Shown in pieces: positions 17,568-25,331 of a DNA stretch of 64,000 nucleotides; within the stretch, counting starts at the first letter, position 1; every line of letters starts with the position of its first letter. The translations under genes and the position numbers were made by a program. Location: positions 1 through 64,000 of the forward strand of contig NZ_FNRJ01000013.1 of the NCBI RefSeq assembly GCF_900107855.1, written 5' to 3'. This DNA comes from Marinobacterium iners DSM 11526 (GTDB lineage Bacteria; Pseudomonadota; Gammaproteobacteria; Pseudomonadales; Balneatricaceae). Under the pieces are notes generated by a model, which worked only from the letters and a program-made list of their open reading frames with translations, was not told the DNA's origin and did no database searches.

Positions 17568-18269
17568 TTAACCGCCGAGATAAGCCTTGCGAACGCTGTC
17601 GTCGTTGAGCAGGGCGTTACCGGTTCCGTTCATCACAATGCGCCCATTCTCCAGTACATAGCCCCGGTCTGCAATCTTGAGCGCCTGATGAGCGTTCTGC
17701 TCCACCAGAAAAATGGTGACGCCCTCATCCCGGAGTTTTTCGATGATGCCGAAAATTTGCTGAATAATCAGCGGCGCCAGACCCAGTGAAGGCTCATCAA
17801 GCAGCAGCAGGCGGGGCTTGCTCATCAATGCACGGCCAATGGCCAGCATCTGCTGCTCCCCCCCGGACATGGTGCCACCGCGCTGATTGAAACGCTCCTT
17901 CAAACGAGGGAACAGCTCCAGAACATGGTCGAGCTGAGCCTGAGCTTCGCCACGGGATCGAAAGAAACTGCCCATAAACAGGTTCTCTTCCACGGTCATG
18001 CCCGGAAAAATGCGACGTCCTTCCGGTACCACGGCCAGCCCCTTGCGCATGATGTCGGAGGTCTTGAGCTGCTCTATGGGTTTACCGTCAAAAGTGATCT
18101 GGCCGCTCTGGGCACGGGGGTCACCACAGATGGTCATCATCAGGGTTGTTTTGCCGGCACCGTTGGCGCCGATCAGAGTCAGGATTTCACCACGGTTCAC
18201 TTCCAGCGTGACATCGTGCAGTGCCTGGATCTTGCCGTAGTAGGTACAGACCTTATCCAGTTTCAGCAT
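17568..18269 (-). CDS. livF: Branched-chain amino acid ABC transporter ATPase LivF
   Basis: The 233-aa ATPase has Walker A GANGAGKTT near residue 34, signature MSGGEQQMLAIGR near 137 and Walker B RLLLLDEPSLGLAP near 157, followed by the H-loop glutamine/histidine region VEQNAHQAL. It is the second ATPase of the high-affinity branched-chain amino acid importer, working at the inner membrane with LivG. Its ATG overlaps the livG stop (TGATG). It is the last gene of the livKHMGF operon; the MFS gene 13 bp further on may be read through. Confidence 0.96.
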   Translation of the reverse strand: MLKLDKVCTYYGKIQALHDVTLEVNRGEILTLIGANGAGKTTLMMTICGDPRAQSGQITFDGKPIEQLKTSDIMRKGLAVVPEGRRIFPGMTVEENLFMGSFFRSRGEAQAQLDHVLELFPRLKERFNQRGGTMSGGEQQMLAIGRALMSKPRLLLLDEPSLGLAPLIIQQIFGIIEKLRDEGVTIFLVEQNAHQALKIADRGYVLENGRIVMNGTGNALLNDDSVRKAYLGG

Positions 18270-19033
18270 CAGCTCTCTCCCAGATAGGCCTTAATTACAT
18301 CCGGATTTTCACGCACTTCAAGTGGAGTGCCGTCGGCCAGAGGCGCGCCCTGATTGATCACCGTAATATGGTCGGAGATCCCCATGACAAGTCCCATGTC
18401 ATGCTCGATCAATAGAACCGAAATGTCATGTTCGTCCCGAAGTCGCAGGATCAGTTGATCCAACTCCGAGGTTTCTTTCGGGTTGAGTCCTGCTGCCGGC
18501 TCATCCAGCATCAACAGGCTGGGCCGGGTGACCATACAACGCGCAATCTCCAGTCGGCGCTGCTGTCCGTAGGAGAGATAACCGGCTTCGCGATTGGCAA
18601 ATGCCAGCAAACCTACCTGTTCAAGCCAGAACACGGCCTGCGCCATCGCCTCGGTATGGCGCTTGCGGTAACGCGGCGTATTGAGCAGCCCGGCAAAATA
18701 GTTGGTATTGAAGTGTCGATGTTGGGCCACCAGAAGATTTTCGATTACCGTCATGCTGTTGAACAGGCGCACATGCTGAAAGGTACGGACCAGGCCAAGC
18801 CGCGATATGCGATGACCTGTGAGCCGTTCGATCGGCTGGTCGCGAAACAGGATCTGACCGCCGCTGGGGCGGTAGAAACCACTGATGCAGTTGAACACAG
18901 TGGTTTTGCCGGCCCCGTTGGGGCCGATGATTGAGTGTACCTGACGAGGCTTGACGGTAAGGCTGACATTATCCACCGCCAGCAGGCCGCCAAAACGCAT
19001 TATCAGGCCCGAGACTTCCAGCAGATTGGTCAT
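18269..19033 (-). CDS. livG: Branched-chain amino acid ABC transporter ATPase LivG
   Basis: The 254-aa protein has Walker [10 protein letters not shown] near residue 40, signature [13 protein letters not shown] near 152 and Walker [14 protein letters not shown] near 173. The LivG-specific longer loop between Walker A and the signature is present. It energises import of leucine, isoleucine, valine or related amino acids with LivF. It overlaps livM by 4 bp at its start and livF by 1 bp at its end, so the four genes are tightly coupled. Confidence 0.96.
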   Translation of the reverse strand: MTNLLEVSGLIMRFGGLLAVDNVSLTVKPRQVHSIIGPNGAGKTTVFNCISGFYRPSGGQILFRDQPIERLTGHRISRLGLVRTFQHVRLFNSMTVIENLLVAQHRHFNTNYFAGLLNTPRYRKRHTEAMAQAVFWLEQVGLLAFANREAGYLSYGQQRRLEIARCMVTRPSLLMLDEPAAGLNPKETSELDQLILRLRDEHDISVLLIEHDMGLVMGISDHITVINQGAPLADGTPLEVRENPDVIKAYLGES

Positions 19034-20286
19034 GAGGTTTTAAGCTCCAGCTGGGGGCGTTTCATCGGCAACAGGCCCTGCGGGCGCCACAGCATCATCA
19101 GGACCATCACGCCACCAAACATCAACATGCGGTATTCCTGAAATTCACGCGCCAGCTCCGGCAAAATGGTCATGGCAATGGCGGCCAGAATGACACCCAA
19201 CTGGGAGCCCATTCCACCCAGCACGACAATGGCCAGAATGATGGCTGATTCGATGAAAGTGAATGACTCGGGGCTGATAAAGCCCTGCCGAGCGGCAAAG
19301 AAGCAGCCCGCAAAGCCGGCAAAGGAGGCGCCCATGGTGAAGGCCGACAGCTTGATCACGGTCGGATTCAAGCCCAGCGAACGACAGGCTATTTCGTCTT
19401 CGCGCAGCGCTTCCCAGGCGCGCCCGATCGGCATGCGCTGCACCCGATTGATCACATAGATGGTGAACAACACCAGCAGCAGTGCAACCAGGTACAGAAA
19501 AACCACTCGGTGGCTGCTGTCATAATCGATGCCGAAAAATTCATGGAACGTCTGGCTGCCTTCGGCGGCTCGGCGACTGAACTCCAGCCCGAACAGGGTA
19601 GGTTTTTCGATGCCGCTGATGCCATTGGGGCCACCGGTGACATCGGTCCAGTTGTTCAGCAAAATACGGATGATTTCACCGAATCCCAGCGTCACAATGG
19701 CAAGATAATCCCCGCGCAGACGCAGTACCGGAAAGCCCAGAATACACCCGAACGTGGCGGCCATCAGCCCGGCAATGGGCAAACAGGCCCAGAAGGAAAG
19801 GCCGTAATATTCCGACAGCAATGCGTAGGTATAGGCGCCCACGGCATAGAAGGCCACATACCCCAGATCCAGCAGCCCGGCGAAGCCCACCACAATATTG
19901 AGGCCAAGCCCCAGCATGACATAGATCAGCGCCAGGGTGGCCAGGTCCACCGAACCGCGAGACACCATGAAAGGCCAGATGAACAGGCCTAGAACTACCA
20001 GTGCAATCAGCCAGGGGGTGAGCCGACTGCGTAGTTGCTCTCGTGGCAGCAGCGCACTGATGTGCGGGGTCGGCAGGCGCTGTTTCAAGGCACTCAGGGG
20101 TTGATGAAACAGCTGCACCAGAAAGACGGCCACAACCGCAAACGCGATCCAGCCCCAGGTGGCGGCATCGGCATTGACTACGGTAAGTTCAGGGCCGTCC
20201 TGCTCCAGCTTGACACCGATCACCAGACAGGTCAGCAGGAAGGTGACCAGCGCGGAAAACAGTGCCGGGAAAAGTGCTCTCTGCAT
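19030..20286 (-). CDS. livM: Branched-chain amino acid ABC transporter permease LivM
   Basis: The 418-aa permease has two extra N-terminal helices (residues about 8-28 and 43-60), as in E. coli LivM. The conserved permease core follows from about residue 95, including [25 protein letters not shown] near 128 and the ATPase-contacting EAL-like loop [19 protein letters not shown] near 300. It forms the channel together with LivH. Twelve bp separate it from livH and it overlaps livG. The C-terminus ends in a short polar tail. Confidence 0.95.
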   Translation of the reverse strand: MQRALFPALFSALVTFLLTCLVIGVKLEQDGPELTVVNADAATWGWIAFAVVAVFLVQLFHQPLSALKQRLPTPHISALLPREQLRSRLTPWLIALVVLGLFIWPFMVSRGSVDLATLALIYVMLGLGLNIVVGFAGLLDLGYVAFYAVGAYTYALLSEYYGLSFWACLPIAGLMAATFGCILGFPVLRLRGDYLAIVTLGFGEIIRILLNNWTDVTGGPNGISGIEKPTLFGLEFSRRAAEGSQTFHEFFGIDYDSSHRVVFLYLVALLLVLFTIYVINRVQRMPIGRAWEALREDEIACRSLGLNPTVIKLSAFTMGASFAGFAGCFFAARQGFISPESFTFIESAIILAIVVLGGMGSQLGVILAAIAMTILPELAREFQEYRMLMFGGVMVLMMLWRPQGLLPMKRPQLELKTS

Positions 20287-20298
20287 ATTGGCTCCCTC

Positions 20299-21231
20299 CT
20301 ATACCTTCTCCACTTCCGGCTTGCCGAGCAGGCCGGTGGGGCGGAACAGAAGAATGAGTACCAGCAGGCTGAAGGCCACCACATCCTTGTACTCGGACGG
20401 GAAAAAGGCAGCCGTGAGGGCCTCGGTGACGCCCAGAATAAGGCCGCCGAGCATGGCACCCGGAATGGAACCGATACCCCCCAGTACCGCAGCGGTAAAG
20501 GCCTTGAGGCCTGCCATGAAGCCGATGTAGGGGTTGATGGTGCCGTAATAGAGTCCCAGCAGTACGCCCGCTACAGCCGCCAGTGCCGCCCCGATGACAA
20601 AGGTAAGCGCGATGATGCGGTTGGTATCGATCCCGAGCAAATTGGTCATCTTCAAATCCTGAGCGCAGGCGCGGCAGGCACGTCCCAGGCGTGAGCGCGA
20701 AATGAACAGTGCCAGTGCCGTCATCGAGACCAGCGTCACACTCCAGATGATCATCTGCATCCATGAAATGCTCACCTCAAACAGGGCCGGATCACCGAAG
20801 CTGATACCGCCCGAAATCAGCGAGGGCATCGCCAGGTCGCGTGAACCCTGGGCCAGTCGGATATAGTTTTGCAGGAAAATCGACATGCCAATCGCCGTGA
20901 TCAGGGGTATCAGACGCGGGCCGCCACGCAGGGGCCGGTAGGCCACCCGCTCGATTGCATAACCATAGGTGGATGAAATAATCACCGCCGTGATCAGTGC
21001 CAGCAAAAGGATGATCGGTAATGACCCCACCCCCATGGTGACCAGTCCGATGATGGTGATGAAAGCGGTATAAGTACCGATCATGTAGACCTCGCCGTGG
21101 GCGAAGTTGATCATGCCGATAATGCCGTACACCATGGTGTAACCGATGGCGATCAGGGCGTAGGTTGATCCGATGGTCAGTCCGTTGATCAGCTGCTGCA
21201 GGACATAGAGGGCGGTTTCACTCATCTGCAT
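20299..21231 (-). CDS. livH: Branched-chain amino acid ABC transporter permease LivH
   Basis: The 310-aa permease has about eight helices and the LivH signatures LINGLTIGSTYALIAIGYTM near residue 12, GMINFAHGEVYMIG near 36, and the coupling loop SRLGRACRACAQDLKMTNLLG near 180. GGIGSIPGAMLGGLILG near 255 is also typical. It pairs with LivM. GGAG precedes the ATG at 21231. A strong hairpin lies between it and livK, suggesting that the binding-protein gene is expressed above the permease genes. Confidence 0.95.
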   Translation of the reverse strand: MQMSETALYVLQQLINGLTIGSTYALIAIGYTMVYGIIGMINFAHGEVYMIGTYTAFITIIGLVTMGVGSLPIILLLALITAVIISSTYGYAIERVAYRPLRGGPRLIPLITAIGMSIFLQNYIRLAQGSRDLAMPSLISGGISFGDPALFEVSISWMQMIIWSVTLVSMTALALFISRSRLGRACRACAQDLKMTNLLGIDTNRIIALTFVIGAALAAVAGVLLGLYYGTINPYIGFMAGLKAFTAAVLGGIGSIPGAMLGGLILGVTEALTAAFFPSEYKDVVAFSLLVLILLFRPTGLLGKPEVEKV

Positions 21232-21243
21232 TCTCCAGGCTGC

Positions 21244-21268
21244 GAGCCCCGTCAGGTAGACGGGGCTC
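21244..21268 (-). terminator. livK-livH intercistronic stem-loop
   Basis: A perfect 10-bp stem (GAGCCCCGTC at 21244-21253 with its complement at 21259-21268) with a 5-nt loop lies in the 51-bp gap between livK and livH. There is no T-tract. In binding-protein operons such stems stabilise the upstream message or cause partial termination, giving excess binding protein; here that is inference. Confidence 0.6.
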
Positions 21269-21282
21269 AGACGGGACGGAGT

Positions 21283-22407
21283 TTATTCGCTGAGAGCGGT
21301 CTTGCTGCCATCGGCGTGGAGGCGGTACACCATGAAGGTGGATTCGGTCAGGTCCCCCCTTGCGTCGAAACCAATCTCGCCGATGGTGGTATCAAAGCGG
21401 TTGGCTCGAAGATATTCTGCCAGCGCATAGGGGTCGGTTTCGCCAGTGGCCTTGATGGCGTCGGTCATAACCTGTATTGCGGCATAAGCCGGGAACACGA
21501 ACGGACCTGAAGGGTCTTCATTGCGTGCCTTGAAGGCTTCGGTCAACGCGGCATTTTCCGGGTTCTGGTCAAAGCTTTTCGGGGCGGTGGCCAGTACGCC
21601 TTCCATCGCCTCGCCTGCAATGGCAGCCAAGTCCGAATTCACTACACCCTCAGGACCCATGAACGGTACATCAAAGCCCTTTTCACGGGACTGTCGCAGA
21701 ATCAGCCCCAACTCCGGGTGGTAACCGCCGTAGTAAACGAAATCAATATTGTTGCGCTTGAGCTTGGCGATCAGTGCCGAGAAGTCCTTGTCGCCAGGGG
21801 TAACACCTTCAAACATCTCGGCTTCGATGCCATCGGCAGCTAGCAGATCCTTAACGGTTGTGGCAAGGCCTTCACCGTACTGCTGTTTGTCGTGAATAAC
21901 GGCCAGCCGCTCCGGTTTGACGTGATCACGGATATGCGCCGCCGCCAGGCTGCCCTGAAGACTATCCAGGCCGATGGTGCGGAAAATCAGCTCATATCCC
22001 TTTTCGGTAATGGTGGGAGAAGTGGATGCGGCGGTGATCATCAATACGCCCTCTTCCTCGTAAATATCCGAGGCCGGTTCGGTTGAACTGGAGCAGAGGT
22101 GGCCGATTACGTGCCGAATATCATCATTGACGATGCGGTTGGCGACGGCCACAGCCTGTTTGGGGTCGCAGGCATCATCGTAAATAATGCCTTCAAGCGT
22201 CTGACCGTTGATGCCACCGGCCTCATTGATCTGGCGGATCGCCATCATCGCGCCGATCTTTTGCATGTCACCATACTGGGCAACGGGGCCGGTAACAGGG
22301 CCTGCAATACCGATTTTCAGAGATTCAGCCTGTACGCTGGAGACTGCGGCCAGCAGTGAACCTGCCGCCAGCAGGGTTTTTCCGAAAGATCCGAACGTCT
22401 GCTTCAT
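21283..22407 (-). CDS. livK: Branched-chain amino acid-binding periplasmic protein
   Basis: The 374-aa protein has a signal peptide ending near residue 27 (SLLAAVSSVQA) and a mature type I periplasmic-binding fold. It starts SLKIGIAGPVTGPVAQYGD and includes VIGHLCSSSTEPASDIYEEEG near 95 and FVYYGGYHPELGLILRQSR near 218. This is the Leu/Ile/Val-binding family; the exact ligand may be any hydrophobic amino acid. It is first in the livKHMGF operon. The leader between it and the divergent gene at 22627 contains an A/T-rich promoter-like stretch and a GGCGGC/GCCGCC stem. Confidence 0.94.
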   Translation of the reverse strand: MKQTFGSFGKTLLAAGSLLAAVSSVQAESLKIGIAGPVTGPVAQYGDMQKIGAMMAIRQINEAGGINGQTLEGIIYDDACDPKQAVAVANRIVNDDIRHVIGHLCSSSTEPASDIYEEEGVLMITAASTSPTITEKGYELIFRTIGLDSLQGSLAAAHIRDHVKPERLAVIHDKQQYGEGLATTVKDLLAADGIEAEMFEGVTPGDKDFSALIAKLKRNNIDFVYYGGYHPELGLILRQSREKGFDVPFMGPEGVVNSDLAAIAGEAMEGVLATAPKSFDQNPENAALTEAFKARNEDPSGPFVFPAYAAIQVMTDAIKATGETDPYALAEYLRANRFDTTIGEIGFDARGDLTESTFMVYRLHADGSKTALSE

Positions 22408-22626
22408 GTTATTCCCCTATGGGCTTCTAGTCAGGGCGGCTGTCCCGGCTGAGGTGCCGCCTGTTATATTTGTTGGTGACTATCGGTTTGATTATTACAC
22501 AGTTTTTTTATATCTGCGTAACCTCGATAGGTGGCCCCTGCAGGATCTGCTACACTCGCGCCATCATACGGGGCCGCGATTGAAACCAGCAAAACCCTTG
22601 CCACTTTTAACACCCGGGAGGTGCCT

Positions 22627-23196
22627 ATGCGCGCGTATTTCTCATCTTGTTTTCTGTTCATGTTCCTGCTTGCACTCCCGTTGGGAGTGCAAGCAGACAG
22701 TTTGGGTGAAGCGGCGATAGAGGCTTATATCGATAGCCTGGGGCCGGTGCGGCAGCTGGGTGAAAAGCTGCAGGCCGAAGGCAAGCAAAGCTTCCTCGAA
22801 CGTGAAATCACACCGCGCAACGGTGAGCTGTTTGACCCCCACACCCGGGGGGTAAAAGTGTTGCAGCGAGAATCAGCTGATGACTACAGCGAGCTGGGTC
22901 GGATTGTGCGCCAATATGGCTTTACCAGTGCGGAGAGTTGGGCGCTGACCGGTGACCGTGTTGTGCTCGCTTACGGTGCGATCAAGGCCGAGGCGGAAAG
23001 CCCTGAAATCCTGCAGCTGGCACAGCAGATGCAGGGAATGGATCCGCAAATGCTGCAGCTGGTGCCACCGGAGATGCGTCAGCAGATGGAGCAGGCGGTG
23101 AGTATTGCACGCACACTGGCGCAGGTACCGGCGGCAGACAAGCAGAGTGTTAGGCCCTACACAGCTCAATTGGACCGTATTTTTTCCCAACCCTGA
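22627..23196 (+). CDS. Secreted protein of unknown function
   Basis: GGGAGGTG precedes the ATG at 22627. The 189-aa product has a signal peptide of about 20 residues (MRAYFSSCFLFMFLLALPLG, cleaved after VQA) and a helical, charged mature part with a Met/Gln-rich stretch near residues 135-160 (QQMQGMDPQMLQLV). No enzyme motif is seen. A periplasmic location is inferred. The DNA for the signal peptide contains a perfect 12-bp hairpin. It is divergent from livK and 23 bp upstream of the monooxygenase-like gene, probably in one transcript with it. Confidence 0.8.
   Translation: MRAYFSSCFLFMFLLALPLGVQADSLGEAAIEAYIDSLGPVRQLGEKLQAEGKQSFLEREITPRNGELFDPHTRGVKVLQRESADDYSELGRIVRQYGFTSAESWALTGDRVVLAYGAIKAEAESPEILQLAQQMQGMDPQMLQLVPPEMRQQMEQAVSIARTLAQVPAADKQSVRPYTAQLDRIFSQP
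22668..22694 (+). repeat. Perfect 12-bp hairpin inside a signal-peptide coding region
   Basis: GCTTGCACTCCC (22668-22679) and its exact complement (22683-22694) flank a 3-nt loop. The hairpin begins 41 nt after the start codon of the secreted protein gene. It encodes LALPLGVQA, the end of the signal peptide. A stem this strong within a coding region is unusual. Confidence 0.75.
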
Positions 23197-23219
23197 ACAC
23201 CAAAGTAAGGAGAGGCGGC

Positions 23220-23570
23220 ATGTCCTCACTGGTTTATTGCACTGCCCAGTTTAAGCCTCGGCCCGGCAAGGAAGCCGAGCTGTTTCGCGCATTACAGATG
23301 CTGGAACCCAACGCCCACCGTGAAGATGCCTGTGTGCAGTACACGGTGACGCGTCAAATCAGCAGCCCCTTTGCCGAAGGCACCAGTTTTCCGATTGTGT
23401 TCCACGAAATCTGGAGCGATATGGAAAGCTTTGAGGCGCACTGCCAACGCAGGGAAATCGTCGAATTTTTCGAGCGTTACTGCAAGGCTGAAGATGGTCT
23501 GGCCGAAGACTGGAATGTTTGTATATATACTGACGAGCCGGAAAACTTCGACGCGCCCCAGTTCGGATAG
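23220..23570 (+). CDS. Antibiotic biosynthesis monooxygenase (ABM/YgiN-like) domain protein
   Basis: The 116-aa protein is a single ferredoxin-like ABM domain. It has a first strand with KPRPGKEAELFRALQML, the central CVQYTVTRQ strand, and FHEIWSDMESFEAHC near residue 62, whose EIW and HC elements are typical. Small proteins of this family act as quinol monooxygenases or in protection from reactive metabolites, and are usually dimers without cofactor. AGGAG lies 8 nt before the ATG. It follows the secreted protein gene by 23 bp. No specific substrate is implied by neighbours. Confidence 0.85.
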   Translation: MSSLVYCTAQFKPRPGKEAELFRALQMLEPNAHREDACVQYTVTRQISSPFAEGTSFPIVFHEIWSDMESFEAHCQRREIVEFFERYCKAEDGLAEDWNVCIYTDEPENFDAPQFG

Positions 23571-23575
23571 GTCTT

Positions 23576-23592
23576 TGCACCATTTAGGTGCG
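23576..23592 (+). promoter_or_regulatory. NtrC-like dyad (or small terminator)
   Basis: TGCACC-ATTTA-GGTGCG matches the NtrC enhancer consensus TGCACC-N5-GGTGCA at 11 of 12 defined positions. It lies about 60 bp upstream of a sigma-54-like -24/-12 element. The same dyad, followed by GGTTTT, could instead be a weak terminator for the monooxygenase gene that ends just before it. Confidence 0.5.
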
Positions 23593-23643
23593 GTTTTCCG
23601 GCCGACGGACCCGTTCTAGCCCTGACAGCGCGGTGAGTGGGAC

Positions 23644-23658
23644 TGGTCCGTTTCTTGC
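23644..23658 (+). promoter_or_regulatory. Candidate sigma-54 promoter (-24/-12)
   Basis: TGGTCCG-TTTC-TTGC keeps the invariant GG and GC exactly 10 bp apart. It matches the TGGCACG-N4-TTGC consensus at 9 of 11 positions, and T follows GC as preferred. The start site would be near 23670, 44 bp before the ATG of the gene at 23714. Confidence 0.6.
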
Positions 23659-23713
23659 TTGAGTCCTTCTGTATCCGAGTAAAGTTAGCGGTCATGGATA
23701 AACGGAGGCAACC

Positions 23714-24133
23714 ATGGGCACACTTGCGGCTGATTTCGGTGGACTGACAGCGCAACTCTTTGAACTTGTTCAACAGCGGGCAACAGGCACCCTGTTTGTG
23801 GTCAGTGCAGATAATCATGCGGCTCAGGTTGTGCTGTCCAAGGGGCAACTGCTGGGTGTTGCATATAACGGGCTGCACAATGAAAACGCGGTGGCTCAGC
23901 TGGCCAGTCTGGCACCACTGCGCTTTTCCTTTACACCCGAGCTGATCTATCCACTGATGGAAACCCTGTTGCCTGACCAGGCGGAGCAGTTGCTGGAACG
24001 CCTGGGGTATCGCGACACGCCGGCTGTTGCACATCCGCTCGTTGAAGAGGATGAGCCGACCGACTCTGTGGCAGCGCCGGATGGGTCAAGAACCCCACTG
24101 ATGGTGTACCGCGGACGTGTGATTCAGGGGTAA
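23714..24133 (+). CDS. DUF4388/PATAN-like small signalling protein
   Basis: The 139-aa soluble protein resembles PATAN/DUF4388 domains. It has an N-terminal amphipathic helix (FGGLTAQLFELVQQRATGTLFV), a beta core with VVLSKGQLLGVAYNG near residue 40 (the 'output of a group that is expressed as a tag' pattern), and helices around NENAVAQLASL. Residues 105-139 are an acidic, flexible tail. In other bacteria such domains occur with two-component receivers and motility systems. The match is by pattern and is moderate. GGAGG precedes the ATG. A sigma-54-like promoter and NtrC-like site lie upstream. Confidence 0.65.
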   Translation: MGTLAADFGGLTAQLFELVQQRATGTLFVVSADNHAAQVVLSKGQLLGVAYNGLHNENAVAQLASLAPLRFSFTPELIYPLMETLLPDQAEQLLERLGYRDTPAVAHPLVEEDEPTDSVAAPDGSRTPLMVYRGRVIQG

Positions 24134-24138
24134 CCCTA

Positions 24139-24166
24139 TTGACACTCAAGCTGACAGGCCTATCCT
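24139..24166 (+). promoter_or_regulatory. Candidate sigma-70 promoter
   Basis: TTGACA (24139-24144), a perfect -35, is followed after 16 bp by TATCCT (24161-24166). It starts 6 bp after the stop of the gene at 23714 and would serve the small membrane ORF at 24240 and perhaps the CBS-domain gene. Confidence 0.55.
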
Positions 24167-24239
24167 GAATTTGACACCTTTGTCTGTTGAGGTTGATCCG
24201 TTGCGATCAAAATTTGCCTGTTGGTTTCATGTTGCCGAG

Positions 24240-24560
24240 ATGCCTTCGGCAAGAACGATCGGAAAGCCGACCGTTCTGTTTCTTTTGGCAGTATTGCTGT
24301 TTTACGGTTTTGAGGGCGGTGCAGTCCCCAAACCGGGAGACGAAAGCCTTGCCGTCAACAGTACCGATTTGCTGCTGGATAACACCCAGACTGACACCGA
24401 TTTGTTTCTGCCGCAGCCATTACATATCTCCTGTGACAGCCTGCCTGCTCCTTGTCTCGACGAAATAGCTGATCAAAGGGCATCAACCTTTGAGGCTTCT
24501 TACCAGTCACGCGCACCGCCGGTCGCCTTTTTTTGTGGCAGCCATAACACTATCGGCTAG
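24240..24560 (+). CDS. Small membrane-anchored or secreted protein, unknown
   Basis: The frame from ATG 24240 gives 106 aa, with a hydrophobic segment at residues 10-26 (TVLFLLAVLLFYGF) followed by an acidic, non-repetitive C-terminal part. That part contains HISCDSLPAPCLDE and ends near SRAPPVAFFCGSHN. Upstream in-frame TTG codons could extend it by up to 23 residues. The Shine-Dalgarno sequence is weak, so the start is unsure. A good promoter lies upstream and the CBS-domain gene follows by 52 bp. I do not recognise a family. It may be a real small exported protein; coding is inferred from composition and context. Confidence 0.45.
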   Translation: MPSARTIGKPTVLFLLAVLLFYGFEGGAVPKPGDESLAVNSTDLLLDNTQTDTDLFLPQPLHISCDSLPAPCLDEIADQRASTFEASYQSRAPPVAFFCGSHNTIG

Positions 24561-24612
24561 AGGCCGGTCTGGATTACCGAACGGAGCGCTGGTACAGCGC
24601 GAGGAAAAGAAC

Positions 24613-25203
24613 ATGAAGAACTACCATGAGTTGAAAACCATCGGCCTTGAGGACTACACCCGCCTTGCTGAAGGTGCAGATCACGCCATCACCAACTTGG
24701 ATTCACCGGCACAACTGGTGATGACCGATTTTCGTCAAACACCACCACTGACCATGAATCTGACCGAAAGCATCAGTGATGCCACCCAGGCGATGCGCAA
24801 AGTGCATGTGCGTTCGGTCATCGTCACCGACAGCAGCAAGGCTTTCCGCGGCATTCTGACCGTGATCGATCTGGAAAGTCGCAAGGTGCTCAGCCAAGCC
24901 ACCAGCCTGGGCCTCAAGCGTGAGGACCTGAGTATCAAGGACGTGATGGTCAGTCGTGACAAGCTGCGCGGAGTGCCATTGTCAGCCCTGCAACAGGGTA
25001 CCATCGGCGATCTGCTCAAGACGCTGCGTCATGAAGGTAGCATGCACATGCTGGTGGTTGACCCGGAGTCACAGGAGATCTGCGGCATTATTTCTGCCAG
25101 TGAAATTGCCCGTCGTTTGCAGGTGCCGGTCGAAATCAATCTTCAGGCGTCCAGTTTCCGCGATCTTGTGGATGTGCTTTTCGGTCGTGGAGAGTCTGTT
25201 TGA
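24613..25203 (+). CDS. CBS-domain pair protein
   Basis: The 196-aa protein starts at ATG 24613 after GAGGAAAAG. It carries two CBS motifs. The first is around residues 45-100 (NLTESISDATQAMRKVHVRSVIVTDS and GILTVIDLE, in parts), and the second around 110-180 (LKDVMV-type start, LLKTLRHEGSMHMLVVD, ICGIISASEIARRL). CBS pairs bind adenine nucleotides or SAM and regulate partners. Nothing else is fused, so the partner is unknown. It lies about 130 bp upstream of the pyruvate:ferredoxin oxidoreductase gene, separated by a strong hairpin, and could report energy state to that module; this is speculation. Confidence 0.85.
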   Translation: MKNYHELKTIGLEDYTRLAEGADHAITNLDSPAQLVMTDFRQTPPLTMNLTESISDATQAMRKVHVRSVIVTDSSKAFRGILTVIDLESRKVLSQATSLGLKREDLSIKDVMVSRDKLRGVPLSALQQGTIGDLLKTLRHEGSMHMLVVDPESQEICGIISASEIARRLQVPVEINLQASSFRDLVDVLFGRGESV

Positions 25204-25247
25204 TCCCTTTGTTCACGGGCCCTAAGTTCACGGGGCGTTGAATGAGC

Positions 25248-25281
25248 GTAGCTGAGGTTGGCACAGGTCAATCTCAGCTAC
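25248..25281 (+). terminator. Strong stem-loop upstream of nifJ
   Basis: GTAGCTGAGGTTG (25248-25260) pairs with CAATCTCAGCTAC (25269-25281), 13 bp including one G-U, with an 8-nt loop. There is no T-tract. It may end the CBS-gene transcript or be part of the nifJ leader. It sits about 50 bp before the nifJ start. Confidence 0.5.
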
Positions 25282-25331
25282 TACAGGATCTGCCATACTG
25301 AACGCTTAATCCCGGATAACAGGAGTTGGGC

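Noticed and set aside
22668-22694. A CIRCE (HrcA) operator
   Set aside because: The arms TTGCACTC/GAGTGCAA lack one base of the CIRCE arm and the spacer is 7 and not 9; it is inside a coding region of an unrelated gene.
22541-25299. Shared CAGGATCTGC word before the gene at 22627 and before nifJ (22541 and 25284)
   Set aside because: Ten bases in two A/T-mixed promoters are weak evidence; only the -10-like parts are similarly placed and no dyad or third copy supports a regulator site.
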